64,000 bases of DNA from Vibrio sp. LaRot3 (lineage in GTDB: Bacteria > Pseudomonadota > Gammaproteobacteria > Enterobacterales > Vibrionaceae), in the NCBI RefSeq assembly GCF_027587025.1, contig NZ_JAPPTI010000009.1:1-64000 (forward strand). Direction: 5' to 3'. This document shows, one piece after another, positions 1 through 8,593 of this stretch. Within the stretch, counting starts at the first letter, position 1, and every line of letters starts with the position of its first letter. The position numbers were made by a program, and so were the translations under genes. Below the pieces are notes generated by a model, which saw nothing but the letters and a program-made list of their open reading frames with translations, was not told where the DNA came from and made no database searches.

Positions 1-1214
1 TATATCCAAATGCTTCCCTACCTTTAGAAAGAAAAGATTCAGGCGTGCCTATTGTTCGTCCTGGATTACATGTTGAATCTTATAATGACTTTGACCCACT
101 AAAACACGTTATTGTCGGTATTGCTGACAACCAACATATTCCTGAAGCTTGTCCAGCAAGTAATGAGAAAATTCCTGCTGATTCTCCAATGCGTGGCAGC
201 AAAGCTGGTCGTCGTACACAGGAGTCGATTGACCGAGCAAATGAATGCCTAAACGGCTTCGCAAAAACACTTGAAGATCGTGGCATCATTGTTGACCGCC
301 CGGGAGCTGTTGACTGGCACCAACGAATCACCACCCCTGATTTTTCAATCAGTTCTGGTTTCGGTGTTATGCCTCCACGCGACTGCCTATTAACTATGGG
401 TAAAAGCATCCTAATGGCACCAATGAGCTTCCGAAGCCGCTACTTTGAGTACTTGGCTTACGTTGACTTATTGCGTGAATACTTTGAATCTGATCCGGAA
501 TGTATCATCGAGCAAGCGCCTCGCCCTCGTCTATCAGACGACAGCTTCCGTATGGATTATGTGGCTGCGTACGAAACGTTAACTGATGAAGAAACCATGG
601 CTCGCTCACTCAGAAAAGAGTACAGCACCAAAGAGACTGACATCTTATTTGATGCCGCCGATGTCATGCGCTTGGGTAAAGACATCTTCGTTCAACACGG
701 CTTAACAACGAACTTAGCGGGTATTCGTTGGATCAAGCGTAAGTACGAGCCTCAAGGCTACCGTGTACATACATTAAGTTTTGAAGATAACCACCCAATT
801 CACATTGACGCGACCTTCTGTCCGTTACGCCCGGGCTTGATGTTATTGAACCCACACCGTCCACTATTTAAAGGACAACGCGACATCTTCGAGAAAAATG
901 GCTGGGAAATTGTTGAAGCGGTTGCTCCTGCATGGGATACCCCACCACCACTATGTTACTCAAGCACATGGCTATCAATGAACACATTGATTCTTGACCA
1001 CAAAACCGTGTGTGTTGAAGCAACTGAAACCGGACAAATGGAGCAGTTCGACAAACTCGGCTTCGAAGTTATCCCTATTGATCTTCGCGATGCTTATGCA
1101 TTCGGTGGTGGTCTACACTGCGCGACTGCCGATGTATGGCGTGAAGGTAGCTGTGAAGATTACTTCTCAAACCAATTCTTTGGCGCTCATAGTGTTGAGC
1201 ACTGGGAATACTAG
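1..1214 (+). CDS. Glycine amidinotransferase-like protein, 5' truncated by the window
   Basis: Member of the amidinotransferase family (L-arginine:glycine amidinotransferase type), which moves an amidino group from arginine to an acceptor amine. The frame is open to the window edge, so the GTG at 45 is probably internal and the real start lies upstream. Numbering from that GTG, the FDAADVMR segment carries the family Asp, the DNHPIHIDATF segment the family His, and GGGLHCATADVW near the C-terminus carries the catalytic Cys (residue 359). The Asp-His-Cys triad therefore looks intact, and the visible 389 residues approach the usual ~400-420. The acceptor substrate cannot be told. A strong terminator follows the stop. 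Confidence 0.85.
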   Translation, partial: YPNASLPLERKDSGVPIVRPGLHVESYNDFDPLKHVIVGIADNQHIPEACPASNEKIPADSPMRGSKAGRRTQESIDRANECLNGFAKTLEDRGIIVDRPGAVDWHQRITTPDFSISSGFGVMPPRDCLLTMGKSILMAPMSFRSRYFEYLAYVDLLREYFESDPECIIEQAPRPRLSDDSFRMDYVAAYETLTDEETMARSLRKEYSTKETDILFDAADVMRLGKDIFVQHGLTTNLAGIRWIKRKYEPQGYRVHTLSFEDNHPIHIDATFCPLRPGLMLLNPHRPLFKGQRDIFEKNGWEIVEAVAPAWDTPPPLCYSSTWLSMNTLILDHKTVCVEATETGQMEQFDKLGFEVIPIDLRDAYAFGGGLHCATADVWREGSCEDYFSNQFFGAHSVEHWEY

Positions 1215-1232
1215 GCTAATTATCTCCTTTTT

Positions 1233-1258
1233 GGGTGGCAACTTTGCCACCCTTTTTT
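1233..1258 (+). terminator. Rho-independent terminator of the amidinotransferase gene
   Basis: Perfect 8-bp stem GGGTGGCA/TGCCACCC with an ACTT loop, followed by six T, starting 19 bases after the stop codon. Confidence 0.85.
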
Positions 1259-1278
1259 ATATCCATTCAAAAAAGCGC

Positions 1279-1309
1279 TTTACCTCAAGTTAGGCTGAGG
1301 TTTTATAGT
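1279..1309 (+). promoter_or_regulatory. SoxR/MerR-type promoter with 19-bp spacer
   Basis: A -35 TTTACC (1279-1284) and -10 TATAGT (1304-1309) are separated by 19 bp, the long spacer typical of promoters activated by MerR-family regulators. The spacer holds the near-palindrome CCTCAAGTTAGGCTGAGG (1283-1300), which matches the classical SoxR box CCTCAAGTTAACTTGAGG at 15 of 18 positions. It lies 50 bp before the FMN reductase start. No soxR-like gene is adjacent; another MerR-family protein could be the binder. Confidence 0.7.
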
Positions 1310-1358
1310 CCTTGTCATTCAACGGAAACAACCAATTTGAAACCTAAAAGGAATGACA

Positions 1359-1865
1359 ATGAAGACTATAATTCTCTTTTCCAGCGCCAATAAGCAAGGT
1401 AACACCGCCCAAGCCATCGCCGCTCTAGAAGTTGACCACGCTGTCGACCTGATTGATATTGACCAACTTTCTATCTCCCCTTTCAATTATCAAAGCGACT
1501 ACCCAAACGATGATTTTTACCCTTTGGTAGAGAAAATACTTAACGCTCAAAACATCGTTTTTGCCTCACCCGTCTACTGGCATAGCGTCACCGCTCCAAT
1601 GAAAGCGCTGATCGATCGCATGACAGAGCTACTGGAAGTGCCCGAATTCAAACCCAAGGCGAGAGCATTAGCAAGCAAGCGTGCCTTTGTATTGGCTAGC
1701 TCTGCTAGCCCTGAGCTATGCCCGATCTTTTCTGGATTCTTTGAAAGACTGTTTGCTTACTTTAATATGGAATTTGGTGGGGCGTTACATGCAGCAAGTC
1801 GAGATGGATTTTATGTTGACCCTCAGCAGCTTGCGCAGTTCAGCGCCAAGCTGAATCAGGCTTAA
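1359..1865 (+). CDS. NADPH-dependent FMN reductase / flavodoxin-like oxidoreductase
   Basis: Flavodoxin-fold NAD(P)H oxidoreductase of 168 residues. The N-terminal IILFSSANKQGNTAQA is the phosphate-binding loop for FMN, and FASPVYWHSVTAPMKALIDR is the second FMN-contact motif of this family. An ATG at 1353 directly abuts the AAGGA at 1348-1352, leaving no spacing, so the ATG at 1359 with 6 bases of spacing is preferred. The gene sits behind a SoxR-like promoter and 18 bases before an arylamine N-acetyltransferase, which suggests a redox or xenobiotic response operon. The electron acceptor is unknown. Confidence 0.85.
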   Translation: MKTIILFSSANKQGNTAQAIAALEVDHAVDLIDIDQLSISPFNYQSDYPNDDFYPLVEKILNAQNIVFASPVYWHSVTAPMKALIDRMTELLEVPEFKPKARALASKRAFVLASSASPELCPIFSGFFERLFAYFNMEFGGALHAASRDGFYVDPQQLAQFSAKLNQA

Positions 1866-1883
1866 TCAAAGAGACAATTAACG

Positions 1884-2690
1884 ATGCATTCAACCATCCA
1901 ACAATATTTGCAAACGCTCGCTATTGATCGTCAATTGACGGGCTTAGACCTTGTCACGCAGATCATCAAACGCCATTTAGCCACATTGCCATTTAGCAGT
2001 ATTAACCCGTTGCTAAAACAGCCACTTAGCCTAGAACTCGATCAGATTGGCCAACGCTTATTAACTGATAAAACCGGTGGTTACTGCTACGAGCACCACA
2101 AGCTACTCTTTGAAGCCTTAGAACATTTAGGGTTTGAAGTGCAAAGGCTGAATGCACGGGTTCTACTTAAATCGGATAATGGCCCAAGAACACACCGAAC
2201 CACTCTATTGCATTGGCAAGACAAGCAATGGTTACTCGATGTCGGTTTTGGTATTTCAACACCTAGAATACCGATTCCACTCAATGGAGAGAGCGTGCAT
2301 GACAATGATCGACGCTATTTCATTGAACCATCGGCGCACAATGGTTTTACCTTGATGTGGCAACATGATGATCAAGACGCTCAGCCCCTCTATCGTTTTG
2401 ATTTAGCCGAGGTAACAGAAGCAGATTACCAAATGGGCCACTTTTACTGCTCTCAATACCCGGAGTCTGCCTTTACTCAGCACCTTGTGGTCTCAAAGCT
2501 CTCTCATCATCATCGCTACCTGCTACGCCATTTAGCATTCAGTCAAACGGATTTACGTACTGGTAAAGTAGAGGAGAGCTACATCACCGATGCCGAGCAA
2601 TTAAGACAAGTCTTAAAACAGTCTTTCGATTTACACGTGAGTAAAGAGCAAGCAAAAGCACTGTTTGTCAGCCAGTATCGAATGGAATAA
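1884..2690 (+). CDS. nat: Arylamine N-acetyltransferase
   Basis: NAT family enzyme that transfers acetyl groups from acetyl-CoA to arylamines or hydrazines. The 268-residue length is normal. The catalytic triad is visible: Cys68 in GGYCYEH, His104 in RTHRTTLLHW and Asp119 in LLDVGFG, matching the spacing known for bacterial NATs. It follows the FMN reductase by 18 bases on the same strand and probably shares its SoxR-type promoter. No clear terminator is seen after it; 2691-2805 holds no gene. Confidence 0.9.
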   Translation: MHSTIQQYLQTLAIDRQLTGLDLVTQIIKRHLATLPFSSINPLLKQPLSLELDQIGQRLLTDKTGGYCYEHHKLLFEALEHLGFEVQRLNARVLLKSDNGPRTHRTTLLHWQDKQWLLDVGFGISTPRIPIPLNGESVHDNDRRYFIEPSAHNGFTLMWQHDDQDAQPLYRFDLAEVTEADYQMGHFYCSQYPESAFTQHLVVSKLSHHHRYLLRHLAFSQTDLRTGKVEESYITDAEQLRQVLKQSFDLHVSKEQAKALFVSQYRME

Positions 2691-2794
2691 CAGTGGTGGA
2701 GAGACCCTAGAAGAATTTGCTGCGAGTGAGATCATTGCAAACACACTCACCTTATCGTCACAGTAAGTATCAAGAAATCAAAGGGTAAGTACGA

Positions 2795-2829
2795 AGAAAT
2801 AAAATAGAGCCCTTAGGGGGAAGGGCTCT
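2795..2829 (-). terminator. Terminator of the EIIA-EIICB operon
   Basis: Stem AGAGCCCTT/AAGGGCTCT (2806-2814 with 2821-2829), followed on the minus strand by a T-rich run (ATTTTATTTC), 27 bases past the stop of the EIICB gene. Confidence 0.7.
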
Positions 2830-2856
2830 AGAGTTAGGAGCATATTTCAGGTTTAG

Positions 2857-4254
2857 TTATGCAACCACTAGTGTCGCTGCGTTTTTCATTGCCTCTTTGG
2901 TTGAGCATTCAACCACATTGGCATTGGCAAAGCGGTGAGCATCTTTCACTTGAATATCATGAGCCAAAATCACCAGTTTCGCGTTCGCTACATCTAAATC
3001 GGTAATTCGGTTTTGAACACCATTTTGACCTTGGGTTTCAACTTTAATCTTCAGACCAGCTGCCACGCCTGCTTTTTCTAGCGCTTTAGCTGCCATGAAA
3101 GTGTGCGCTACGCCAGATGGGCAGCAAGTAACCGCAACGATGTCGTACTCGCCTTCACCTGCTACTGGAGCCGCTTGAACAGGCGCTACTTGCACTGCTT
3201 CTTCTTCTGACTCTTCTTCCGCAACAGGTTTCCAGAAGCCAACGATCACTGCCGTTGTTAATGAGCCTAGAGCGATACCAACCACGTACATTGGGATGTT
3301 GCTTGATACAGGCGCCGTAATCAGACCGCCCCATGGAGCGTGAAGCAGCACATCAGTCAAGAAGCCAAACACACAGCCAACGATACCACCGGCTACGATT
3401 GATGGTAGAACGCGCATTGGGTCATTTGCTGCAAATGGGATAGCACCTTCAGAGATACCAATAGAACCCATGATTGCTGCCGCTTTACCTGCTTCTTGTT
3501 CTTGTTTAGTAAACTTCTTCTTGAATAGGAAAGTTGCTAGCGCCATGCCTAGTGGCGGCGTACAAATCGCAATACCTACACCGCCCATTAGCCAAGGTTG
3601 AGTATCTACCTGAGTTTGAGCAAATAGCGTTGCTACTTTGTTGATTGGACCGCCCATATCAAACGCTGTCATACCACCAAGAATCGTACCTAGCACCACT
3701 TTTGATGCGCCAGCCATTGATGCCAAGAACTCGTTCATTGACGCCATAAACAGCTTGATTGGCTCACCAATACCCCACAACACGATACCCGCAGAAATAA
3801 GTGTGCCGATAAGTGGGTAGATGAAGTACGCGCCAAGTGCTGTCATGTTAGCTGAAAGTGGGATCTTTTTAAGTTGATGTACTACACCACCAGCAATAAA
3901 GCCAGCCACGATACAACCAAGGAAACCACCGCCCATGTCTGCCATGATGCCCGATGCGATCATCGCTGGTGCCAGTGCTGGTTTATCTGCAATTGAGTAA
4001 CCAATAAAGCCGCCAAGAATGATTGGGAAAAGAACCAGCCCTTTGATACCAATGTTTGAGATGTCTGCTAGCAAACCATCGGCTGGAACGGCACCTTTAC
4101 CCGATGCCATGACCGCCAATGCCAGCAGTACACCGCCTGCCACGATAAATGGCAGCATGTGAGACGTACCGAACAATAGATGCCCTTTCATTGTACTGAG
4201 GAGCTTTTTAAAATCGCCACTGTCGTTAGTGGCTTGTGCTGTTAGAGTGCTCAT
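2857..4254 (-). CDS. PTS fructose/mannose-type transporter, EIIC-EIIB
   Basis: Membrane permease of the fructose-mannitol PTS family, 465 residues. Residues ~15-345 are the EIIC domain with many hydrophobic segments and the GISEGAIPFAA signature. An acidic/Ala-Pro linker (EEESEEEAVQVAP) leads to a C-terminal EIIB domain whose phosphorylated Cys is in CPSGVAHTF (Cys378). The order C-B is reversed from E. coli FruA-type B-B-C proteins. The EIIA partner is encoded 11 bases upstream. Its EIIC is close in sequence to that of the EIIABC protein at 8594, so the two look like paralogues. The sugar is probably mannose or fructose, judged from manA next door. Confidence 0.88.
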   Translation of the reverse strand: MSTLTAQATNDSGDFKKLLSTMKGHLLFGTSHMLPFIVAGGVLLALAVMASGKGAVPADGLLADISNIGIKGLVLFPIILGGFIGYSIADKPALAPAMIASGIMADMGGGFLGCIVAGFIAGGVVHQLKKIPLSANMTALGAYFIYPLIGTLISAGIVLWGIGEPIKLFMASMNEFLASMAGASKVVLGTILGGMTAFDMGGPINKVATLFAQTQVDTQPWLMGGVGIAICTPPLGMALATFLFKKKFTKQEQEAGKAAAIMGSIGISEGAIPFAANDPMRVLPSIVAGGIVGCVFGFLTDVLLHAPWGGLITAPVSSNIPMYVVGIALGSLTTAVIVGFWKPVAEEESEEEAVQVAPVQAAPVAGEGEYDIVAVTCCPSGVAHTFMAAKALEKAGVAAGLKIKVETQGQNGVQNRITDLDVANAKLVILAHDIQVKDAHRFANANVVECSTKEAMKNAATLVVA

Positions 4255-4265
4255 AGTGTGTGACC

Positions 4266-4706
4266 TTATGAATTAATTAGAATTTCTAGGATCTGAATTT
4301 CATCTTTCGCGTTATGGATATTTTCAATAAACGTCTCTTCAAATTTGCTGAACAGCTCTTGAAGAACGTAAATGTGGTGGTCTGCGCCGTTGTCTGGTGA
4401 AGCAATCATGAAGAACACCGTTGGTTTCACGCCGTCTTCATCACCGTAATCAATACCTTCACACTTTACGCCTACCGCTATTGCAGGCTCGATAACCGCG
4501 TTGCTCTTAGCGTGAGGGTATGCAATGCCATCCATTGAAGTGACACTTAGCGATTCACGCGTCAGGATGTCGTCTAAGAAAGCCGCTTTGCTGTTAATTC
4601 GTTGGTTGTCGAGCAACATTTGAGCGAGCTCTTCAAACACTTCAGCTTTGGAAGTCGCGCTTAGCTCACGTTTGATTAATTGGGCATTGGTTAATTGGGT
4701 AAGCAT
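4266..4706 (-). CDS. PTS EIIA component, fructose family
   Basis: Single-domain EIIA of 146 residues (PTS EIIA type 2 fold). The phosphorylated His65 lies in GIAYPHAKSN, and FFMIASPDNGADHHIYVLQEL is the conserved C-terminal part. It accepts phosphate from an HPr-type protein and passes it to the EIIB of the downstream EIICB, 11 bases away in the same operon. The upstream region carries a copy of the element shared by the PTS promoters of this cluster. Confidence 0.88.
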   Translation of the reverse strand: MLTQLTNAQLIKRELSATSKAEVFEELAQMLLDNQRINSKAAFLDDILTRESLSVTSMDGIAYPHAKSNAVIEPAIAVGVKCEGIDYGDEDGVKPTVFFMIASPDNGADHHIYVLQELFSKFEETFIENIHNAKDEIQILEILINS

Positions 4707-4783
4707 GATTTAACTCTTTTATATTTACTTGATGAGTTAAATTTAAAAGAACAAAGCGACTTCAGAAATAGGAATAAAAGGCC

Positions 4784-4822
4784 ATAAATAGTATTTTTGT
4801 ATCATGGATTTTGAAGTGTGAA
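4784..4822 (+). promoter_or_regulatory. Shared PTS-cluster regulatory element, copy A (divergent from EIIA)
   Basis: GTATTTTTGTATC, 13 intervening bases ending in GAAG, then TGTGAA. It aligns without gaps to the copies at 6314 and 8502 (reverse). Its inner end is 78 bp from the EIIA start codon. Likely bound by the AraC-type regulator at 6430. Confidence 0.6.
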
Positions 4823-4848
4823 CTATGTCCTATATAAAATAGCAGACA

Positions 4849-4881
4849 ATAAAAAAGCCTCGCTTATTTAAAGCGAGGCTT
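4849..4881 (-). terminator. Terminator of manA
   Basis: Perfect stem AAGCCTCGCTT/AAGCGAGGCTT with an ATTTA loop and a T run on the minus strand, 19 bases after the manA stop codon. Confidence 0.85.
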
Positions 4882-4899
4882 AATAAATAAAAACATTAA

Positions 4900-6141
4900 T
4901 CAATAATAAGCGCGAGCAACACGACCACTGCTGGTTATCTTATATTCTCCGCTCACGGCTGGAATAAATACTGATTGGCCTTTTTCTATACTGCACGTTT
5001 CACCATTTAGATGCTCAAGATAAACTGCCGCATCGATTGCCAGTAAAATCTCGGCGCTCTCCACCTCCATTCGGCGCTCTCTTGGACTGATCAAAATGGA
5101 AAATTTGAAGTCGGTAACGGGCACCGCATAGTTCAGTGCACCGTGATCGTAGTGCGGCATTAGCAAAATTGAGTCTGACGGGGTTTCCACAAACCGTGTG
5201 TTAGCTATCAGCTCCGGTACATCCAGATGCTTGTTGGTCAAACCCGCGCGCAACACATTGTCTGAATTTGCCATGATCTCCAAACCCGTACCTTTGATAT
5301 ACGCATGTGGCGTTTCTGCGTCCAAATACATGGCGTCTCCCGGCTCTAAGGTGACCACATTTAAGATAAGTGGAGCAAACAAGCCAATGTCATTCGGGTA
5401 TTGATGAGATAGCTCTATAATCTGACTATTTAGAGTGGATGGATTGACCGTCGCAAACTCAATAAGGTCTTGAACTGCCTTCTCTTTTATCTCTCCATCC
5501 ATCGTTAAAAGTTGCTCAAAAAAGTTCTGTAGACCTTGTGAGTCCGCTGATAAGGCAAACTCTTCTAGCAGAGGTTTTAACGCCGCAGAACCTACCGCTT
5601 CAAACAAGCTCAGAATCTCTGGTATGTGTCTAAAGCCATTCATCGCAGTGTATTGCGTAAGCGCATAAACGAGCTCTGGTTTATGATTTGGGTCTTTGTA
5701 ATTACGATTAAATGCATCAAGCGGCGTGCCTTGACGCTCTTCTTCTGCAAAACCAAACTGCGCGCGTTGTTGGCTGGGATGAACCTGAATCGACAACGCC
5801 TTTTCGGCACACAACACCTTGAACAAAAAGGGTAGCTGCGCTGATTGGTGACCTGATTTTTCTCCTAATATCGCACTAGGGTTAGCCTTAATCACCGACG
5901 CGAGATCTTGCTGCACATCATTTATCGACACCTTAGAGCAGCCGTTAGGGTGTGCTCCCATCCATAGCTCTGCCTGCGGCACGCCCGCTGTATTTTCAAT
6001 ATTAAACAATTCAGAAAGTGAAGATTTGCAGCCCCATGGGTAGTTCTGAATGACGTTTTCCATTGGGAGAAATAGCAAATGATTAATAATGGTATTATTA
6101 AAGTAAGACTCTTCGACAGCGGAAGATAATAAAATAGACAT
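4900..6141 (-). CDS. manA: Mannose-6-phosphate isomerase, type I
   Basis: Zinc isomerase that interconverts mannose 6-phosphate and fructose 6-phosphate, linking a mannose PTS to glycolysis. N-terminal NVIQNYPWGCKS, the metal-ligand motifs QVHPSQQ and HKPELVYAL, and HAYIKGTGLEIMANSDNVLRAG are all characteristic. The frame extends to 6165, but the ATG at 6141 has AGGT six bases upstream and is preferred (413 residues), slightly longer at the N-terminus than E. coli ManA. It sits between the two arms of the PTS cluster and has its own terminator. Confidence 0.92.
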   Translation of the reverse strand: MSILLSSAVEESYFNNTIINHLLFLPMENVIQNYPWGCKSSLSELFNIENTAGVPQAELWMGAHPNGCSKVSINDVQQDLASVIKANPSAILGEKSGHQSAQLPFLFKVLCAEKALSIQVHPSQQRAQFGFAEEERQGTPLDAFNRNYKDPNHKPELVYALTQYTAMNGFRHIPEILSLFEAVGSAALKPLLEEFALSADSQGLQNFFEQLLTMDGEIKEKAVQDLIEFATVNPSTLNSQIIELSHQYPNDIGLFAPLILNVVTLEPGDAMYLDAETPHAYIKGTGLEIMANSDNVLRAGLTNKHLDVPELIANTRFVETPSDSILLMPHYDHGALNYAVPVTDFKFSILISPRERRMEVESAEILLAIDAAVYLEHLNGETCSIEKGQSVFIPAVSGEYKITSSGRVARAYY

Positions 6142-6429
6142 GTTGTTACCTAACAATAAGAACAAGATGCCTTTTAGTTTTGATATTTTATATTCTGTGT
6201 AATAGATAAAATAAAATGCATTTACTAGATAATTAATTCACATGCGAGTAAATGTGATTTGTCGCATGATAAATATCTTTATATCACTTTTGAGCACACT
6301 GTAATTTAAAGTGATTAACTGGATTTTTGTAACATAGCGAATGAAGTGTGATCTACAGTGATAGACGCGGCATAAGTATCATTGTATATCTATGCGCTCA
6401 TTCTCTTTGTGCATCTTTAAGTACGTGCT
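6142..6429. promoter_or_regulatory. Divergent manA / AraC-type regulator promoter region
   Basis: Contains the inverted repeat CATGCGA/TCGCATG (about 6241-6267) around AAATGTGATTTGTCGCAT, a moderate CRP-like site, and copy B of the shared PTS element (6314-6352). Copy B is oriented as if serving the leftward manA gene, 173 bp from its start, and lies 78 bp before the regulator gene on the other side. Confidence 0.45.
6314..6352 (+). promoter_or_regulatory. Shared PTS-cluster regulatory element, copy B
   Basis: Begins with the 20-mer ATTAACTGGATTTTTGTAAC (6314-6333), identical to the reverse-strand copy at 8502-8521. Thirteen bases and then TGTGAT follow, at the same spacing as in the other copies. 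Confidence 0.7.
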
Positions 6430-7269
6430 ATGAACTTCCAAGTTGTGATTTCATCGGTTTTACAACAGCGCCAATCGAACCAAAACATTTGGTTTGCGGG
6501 CGACTTTCACTCTCCCCCGACATTCAGTTATCAGGTTAACTTTCCTAGGCTTGAAATTGTCTTAGACGGTGAATACATCAATGAAATGGAAAGCCATGAT
6601 CGCAAAGTAGAAAAAATAACAGCAAAAGCAGGGGATGCGTTTTTCATCCCACCCAATTGCTGGAACAAACCGGATTGGGAACAAGGTTGCTCGGTTCTGA
6701 GTTTACTTTTTGGCCGCAGCCAACTTGGCCTAAGCTACGTTAGTAAGGTACGTGGTGAAGCTGGATTTAGCGATATTCAAAAACACAGTATCCAGACACG
6801 TTCTGGCTTCGCAATTGATAACATCCTAGAAGCGCTGACTTCTCTCTCTCGCGAACAAAACAAAAAGCCGATGGATGAGCTGTTACTTCAAGCGCTGCTG
6901 CAATACAGCAATACCATGCTGGATGCCCCTCTCGCCGAACCACAAAACCGCGTTAAAGATCTCTACCAAGGTATTTGTATTTACATTCAAGAGAACTTCC
7001 ACCGCCCTCTTAACCGAGACTGTATTGCTTCGAGGTTTAGCCTATCGGCCAATCATCTATCACGCTTGTTCAGGCAGCAAGGCCACATGACACTGGCTGA
7101 ATACATCACACGAGTTCGTATCGATCGCGCCAAATTCATGCTCAAAAAGTACAACTTCAAACTCAATGAAGTCTCTATGCGCTGCGGCTTTAAAGATGTG
7201 AACTATTTTTGCCGCGTATTTAAAAACCGCACAGGCAGAACGCCCAGTGAGTATAGAGGTGTGAACTAG
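6430..7269 (+). CDS. AraC-family transcriptional regulator of the PTS cluster
   Basis: 279 residues. The N-terminal ~150 residues form a cupin-like sensor (QVNFPRLEIVLDG, GDAFFIPPNCWNKPDW). The C-terminal ~100 residues carry the two AraC-type helix-turn-helix motifs, ending in CGFKDVNYFCRVFKNRTGRTPSEYR. The gene lies inside the PTS cluster, divergent from manA, and three promoters of the cluster share one sequence element, so it is the obvious candidate activator. The order (EIIB, HPr-like EIIA, AraC, EIIABC, manA nearby) resembles the V. cholerae VC1820-VC1827 region as I recall it. Ribosome binding site is weak. Confidence 0.88.
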   Translation: MNFQVVISSVLQQRQSNQNIWFAGDFHSPPTFSYQVNFPRLEIVLDGEYINEMESHDRKVEKITAKAGDAFFIPPNCWNKPDWEQGCSVLSLLFGRSQLGLSYVSKVRGEAGFSDIQKHSIQTRSGFAIDNILEALTSLSREQNKKPMDELLLQALLQYSNTMLDAPLAEPQNRVKDLYQGICIYIQENFHRPLNRDCIASRFSLSANHLSRLFRQQGHMTLAEYITRVRIDRAKFMLKKYNFKLNEVSMRCGFKDVNYFCRVFKNRTGRTPSEYRGVN

Positions 7270-7299
7270 CGTATGATTATTAAAACCACGCTTTAACGC

Positions 7300-8076
7300 C
7301 TAAATAAGCCGCGAGGTTAGGTACATTAGTAACGCTTGAAGATCGACGCTACCACGCGTTTTCAGTAGGCGTTCAACGATGTGCTCATTAAGGAGGTTAC
7401 GAGTGAGTGTGGTCGCCGCGATGATTTGCTCTCGGCTAGGTGTTGATGGCAGTACAAGAGCAATCGCCATGCTTACTGGCCCCATACGCGAGTTCCAATC
7501 GATCTCATCTTCTGTCGTAATAACGGCAATCGAAACCTCATCAACACTCTCAAACACCACATGAGGCAATGCGATCCCCGGCGCAACACTGGTTGATGAG
7601 CGCTCTTCTCGCTTAATAAACGACAACAATAATTCATCAGGATTTTCTGGATAGATTAGCTTCGCCAAACCTTTTAAACATTCAAACCTCGTTAGAGGCA
7701 TTTGAGCTTTGGCGTGAAACCAACGAGTTCTGCACTTGGGGCTAATTTGAGGAAAGCGCGCGGTTAGATCTGGCGTGAAATCGTAGGTAATTTGCGAACC
7801 GACTAAGACGTAATGCTCAGCCACGAGATCTTTCAATACAAAGCAGGCAAGTTCTGCATCAATGCCGGAGGCCGTGATCTGCACCAAATCACCTTGTTTT
7901 AAGGCCACTTGTAGCATCGCGACAGATTTAGATAAATCTGCATCACGGCTTTGCGTAATGTTGATAATACGCAGATGGCTTTTAAACTGACGTGCCAATC
8001 GGCAGAGTGGCTGCGCAACATGGCTGGTTGCCGATGAATCTTCAACAAAGAACGTCAGTTGGTACTCTCGGTTCAT
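7300..8076 (-). CDS. HPr-like/EIIA two-domain PTS protein
   Basis: 258 residues. Residues ~5-90 resemble HPr in the helix-strand pattern (LCRLARQFKSHLRI, then LKQGDLVQITASGIDAELA), but the HPr active-site His-x-Arg-Pro motif is not clear: a His at HVAQPL is shifted and the Arg is missing. Residues ~135-258 are an EIIA type 2 domain with its phosphorylatable His172 in GIALPHVV. It lies 16 bases downstream of the EIIB gene. It may pass phosphate to that EIIB; the N-terminal domain may be a docking or regulatory module. The domain boundary is my estimate. Confidence 0.7.
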   Translation of the reverse strand: MNREYQLTFFVEDSSATSHVAQPLCRLARQFKSHLRIINITQSRDADLSKSVAMLQVALKQGDLVQITASGIDAELACFVLKDLVAEHYVLVGSQITYDFTPDLTARFPQISPKCRTRWFHAKAQMPLTRFECLKGLAKLIYPENPDELLLSFIKREERSSTSVAPGIALPHVVFESVDEVSIAVITTEDEIDWNSRMGPVSMAIALVLPSTPSREQIIAATTLTRNLLNEHIVERLLKTRGSVDLQALLMYLTSRLI

Positions 8077-8092
8077 AGCGATGCCCGTTTAG

Positions 8093-8398
8093 TTACACAT
8101 CGCGGCAGTGTTGAATAAATACCTTCTCGACATTAAGCAGTACCTCTTCCATTGGAATATAAACCGTTTTATTAGGGTCAAAACGGTGAGGTTGTTCAAT
8201 CTCTATATCGGAGACAATCAACACCTTATCGGCGTGTGCAATATCAACGGCTGTCAGTTGATGCTCTACTCCCATCGCACCTTGCGTTTCTACCTTAATG
8301 GAAACATTTCGCTTTGCTGCCATCTTAGTCAACGCATCTGCTGCCATGTAAGTATGAGCAATCCCTGTTGGGCACGCCGTTACCGCTACAATCTTCAT
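8093..8398 (-). CDS. PTS EIIB component, fructose family
   Basis: Single EIIB domain of 101 residues with the phosphorylated Cys9 in VTACPTGIAHTYMAA. The frame reaches 8458, but the ATG at 8398 has AAGAGA at the right distance and gives the canonical EIIB N-terminus (MKIVAVTACPTG). No EIIC is encoded in its own operon, so it must serve an EIIC elsewhere, possibly one of the two in this cluster. Divergent from the EIIABC gene. Confidence 0.88.
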   Translation of the reverse strand: MKIVAVTACPTGIAHTYMAADALTKMAAKRNVSIKVETQGAMGVEHQLTAVDIAHADKVLIVSDIEIEQPHRFDPNKTVYIPMEEVLLNVEKVFIQHCRDV

Positions 8399-8482
8399 CG
8401 TTTTTCTCTTCGTAAAAAGGTCGGTAATAAAAACAAAACCATTGGATTTTATGAGCAAAACAAAACCAAGAGAAAGCGAAAT

Positions 8483-8521
8483 ATCACACTCTCACAACTT
8501 GGTTACAAAAATCCAGTTAAT
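8483..8521 (-). promoter_or_regulatory. Shared PTS-cluster regulatory element, copy C (upstream of EIIABC)
   Basis: Reverse-strand copy of ATTAACTGGATTTTTGTAAC (8502-8521), followed at a 13-base gap by TGTGAT. The inner end lies 73 bp before the EIIABC start, nearly the same distance as copy A from its EIIA gene. A TATATAT stretch near 8535 could be the -10. Confidence 0.7.
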
Positions 8522-8593
8522 GGTTTTTTATTGCTATATATCGTATGGTTTTCTATCGTTAGTCTGTCCATAGTTTGAGCAAGAGTTATCACC

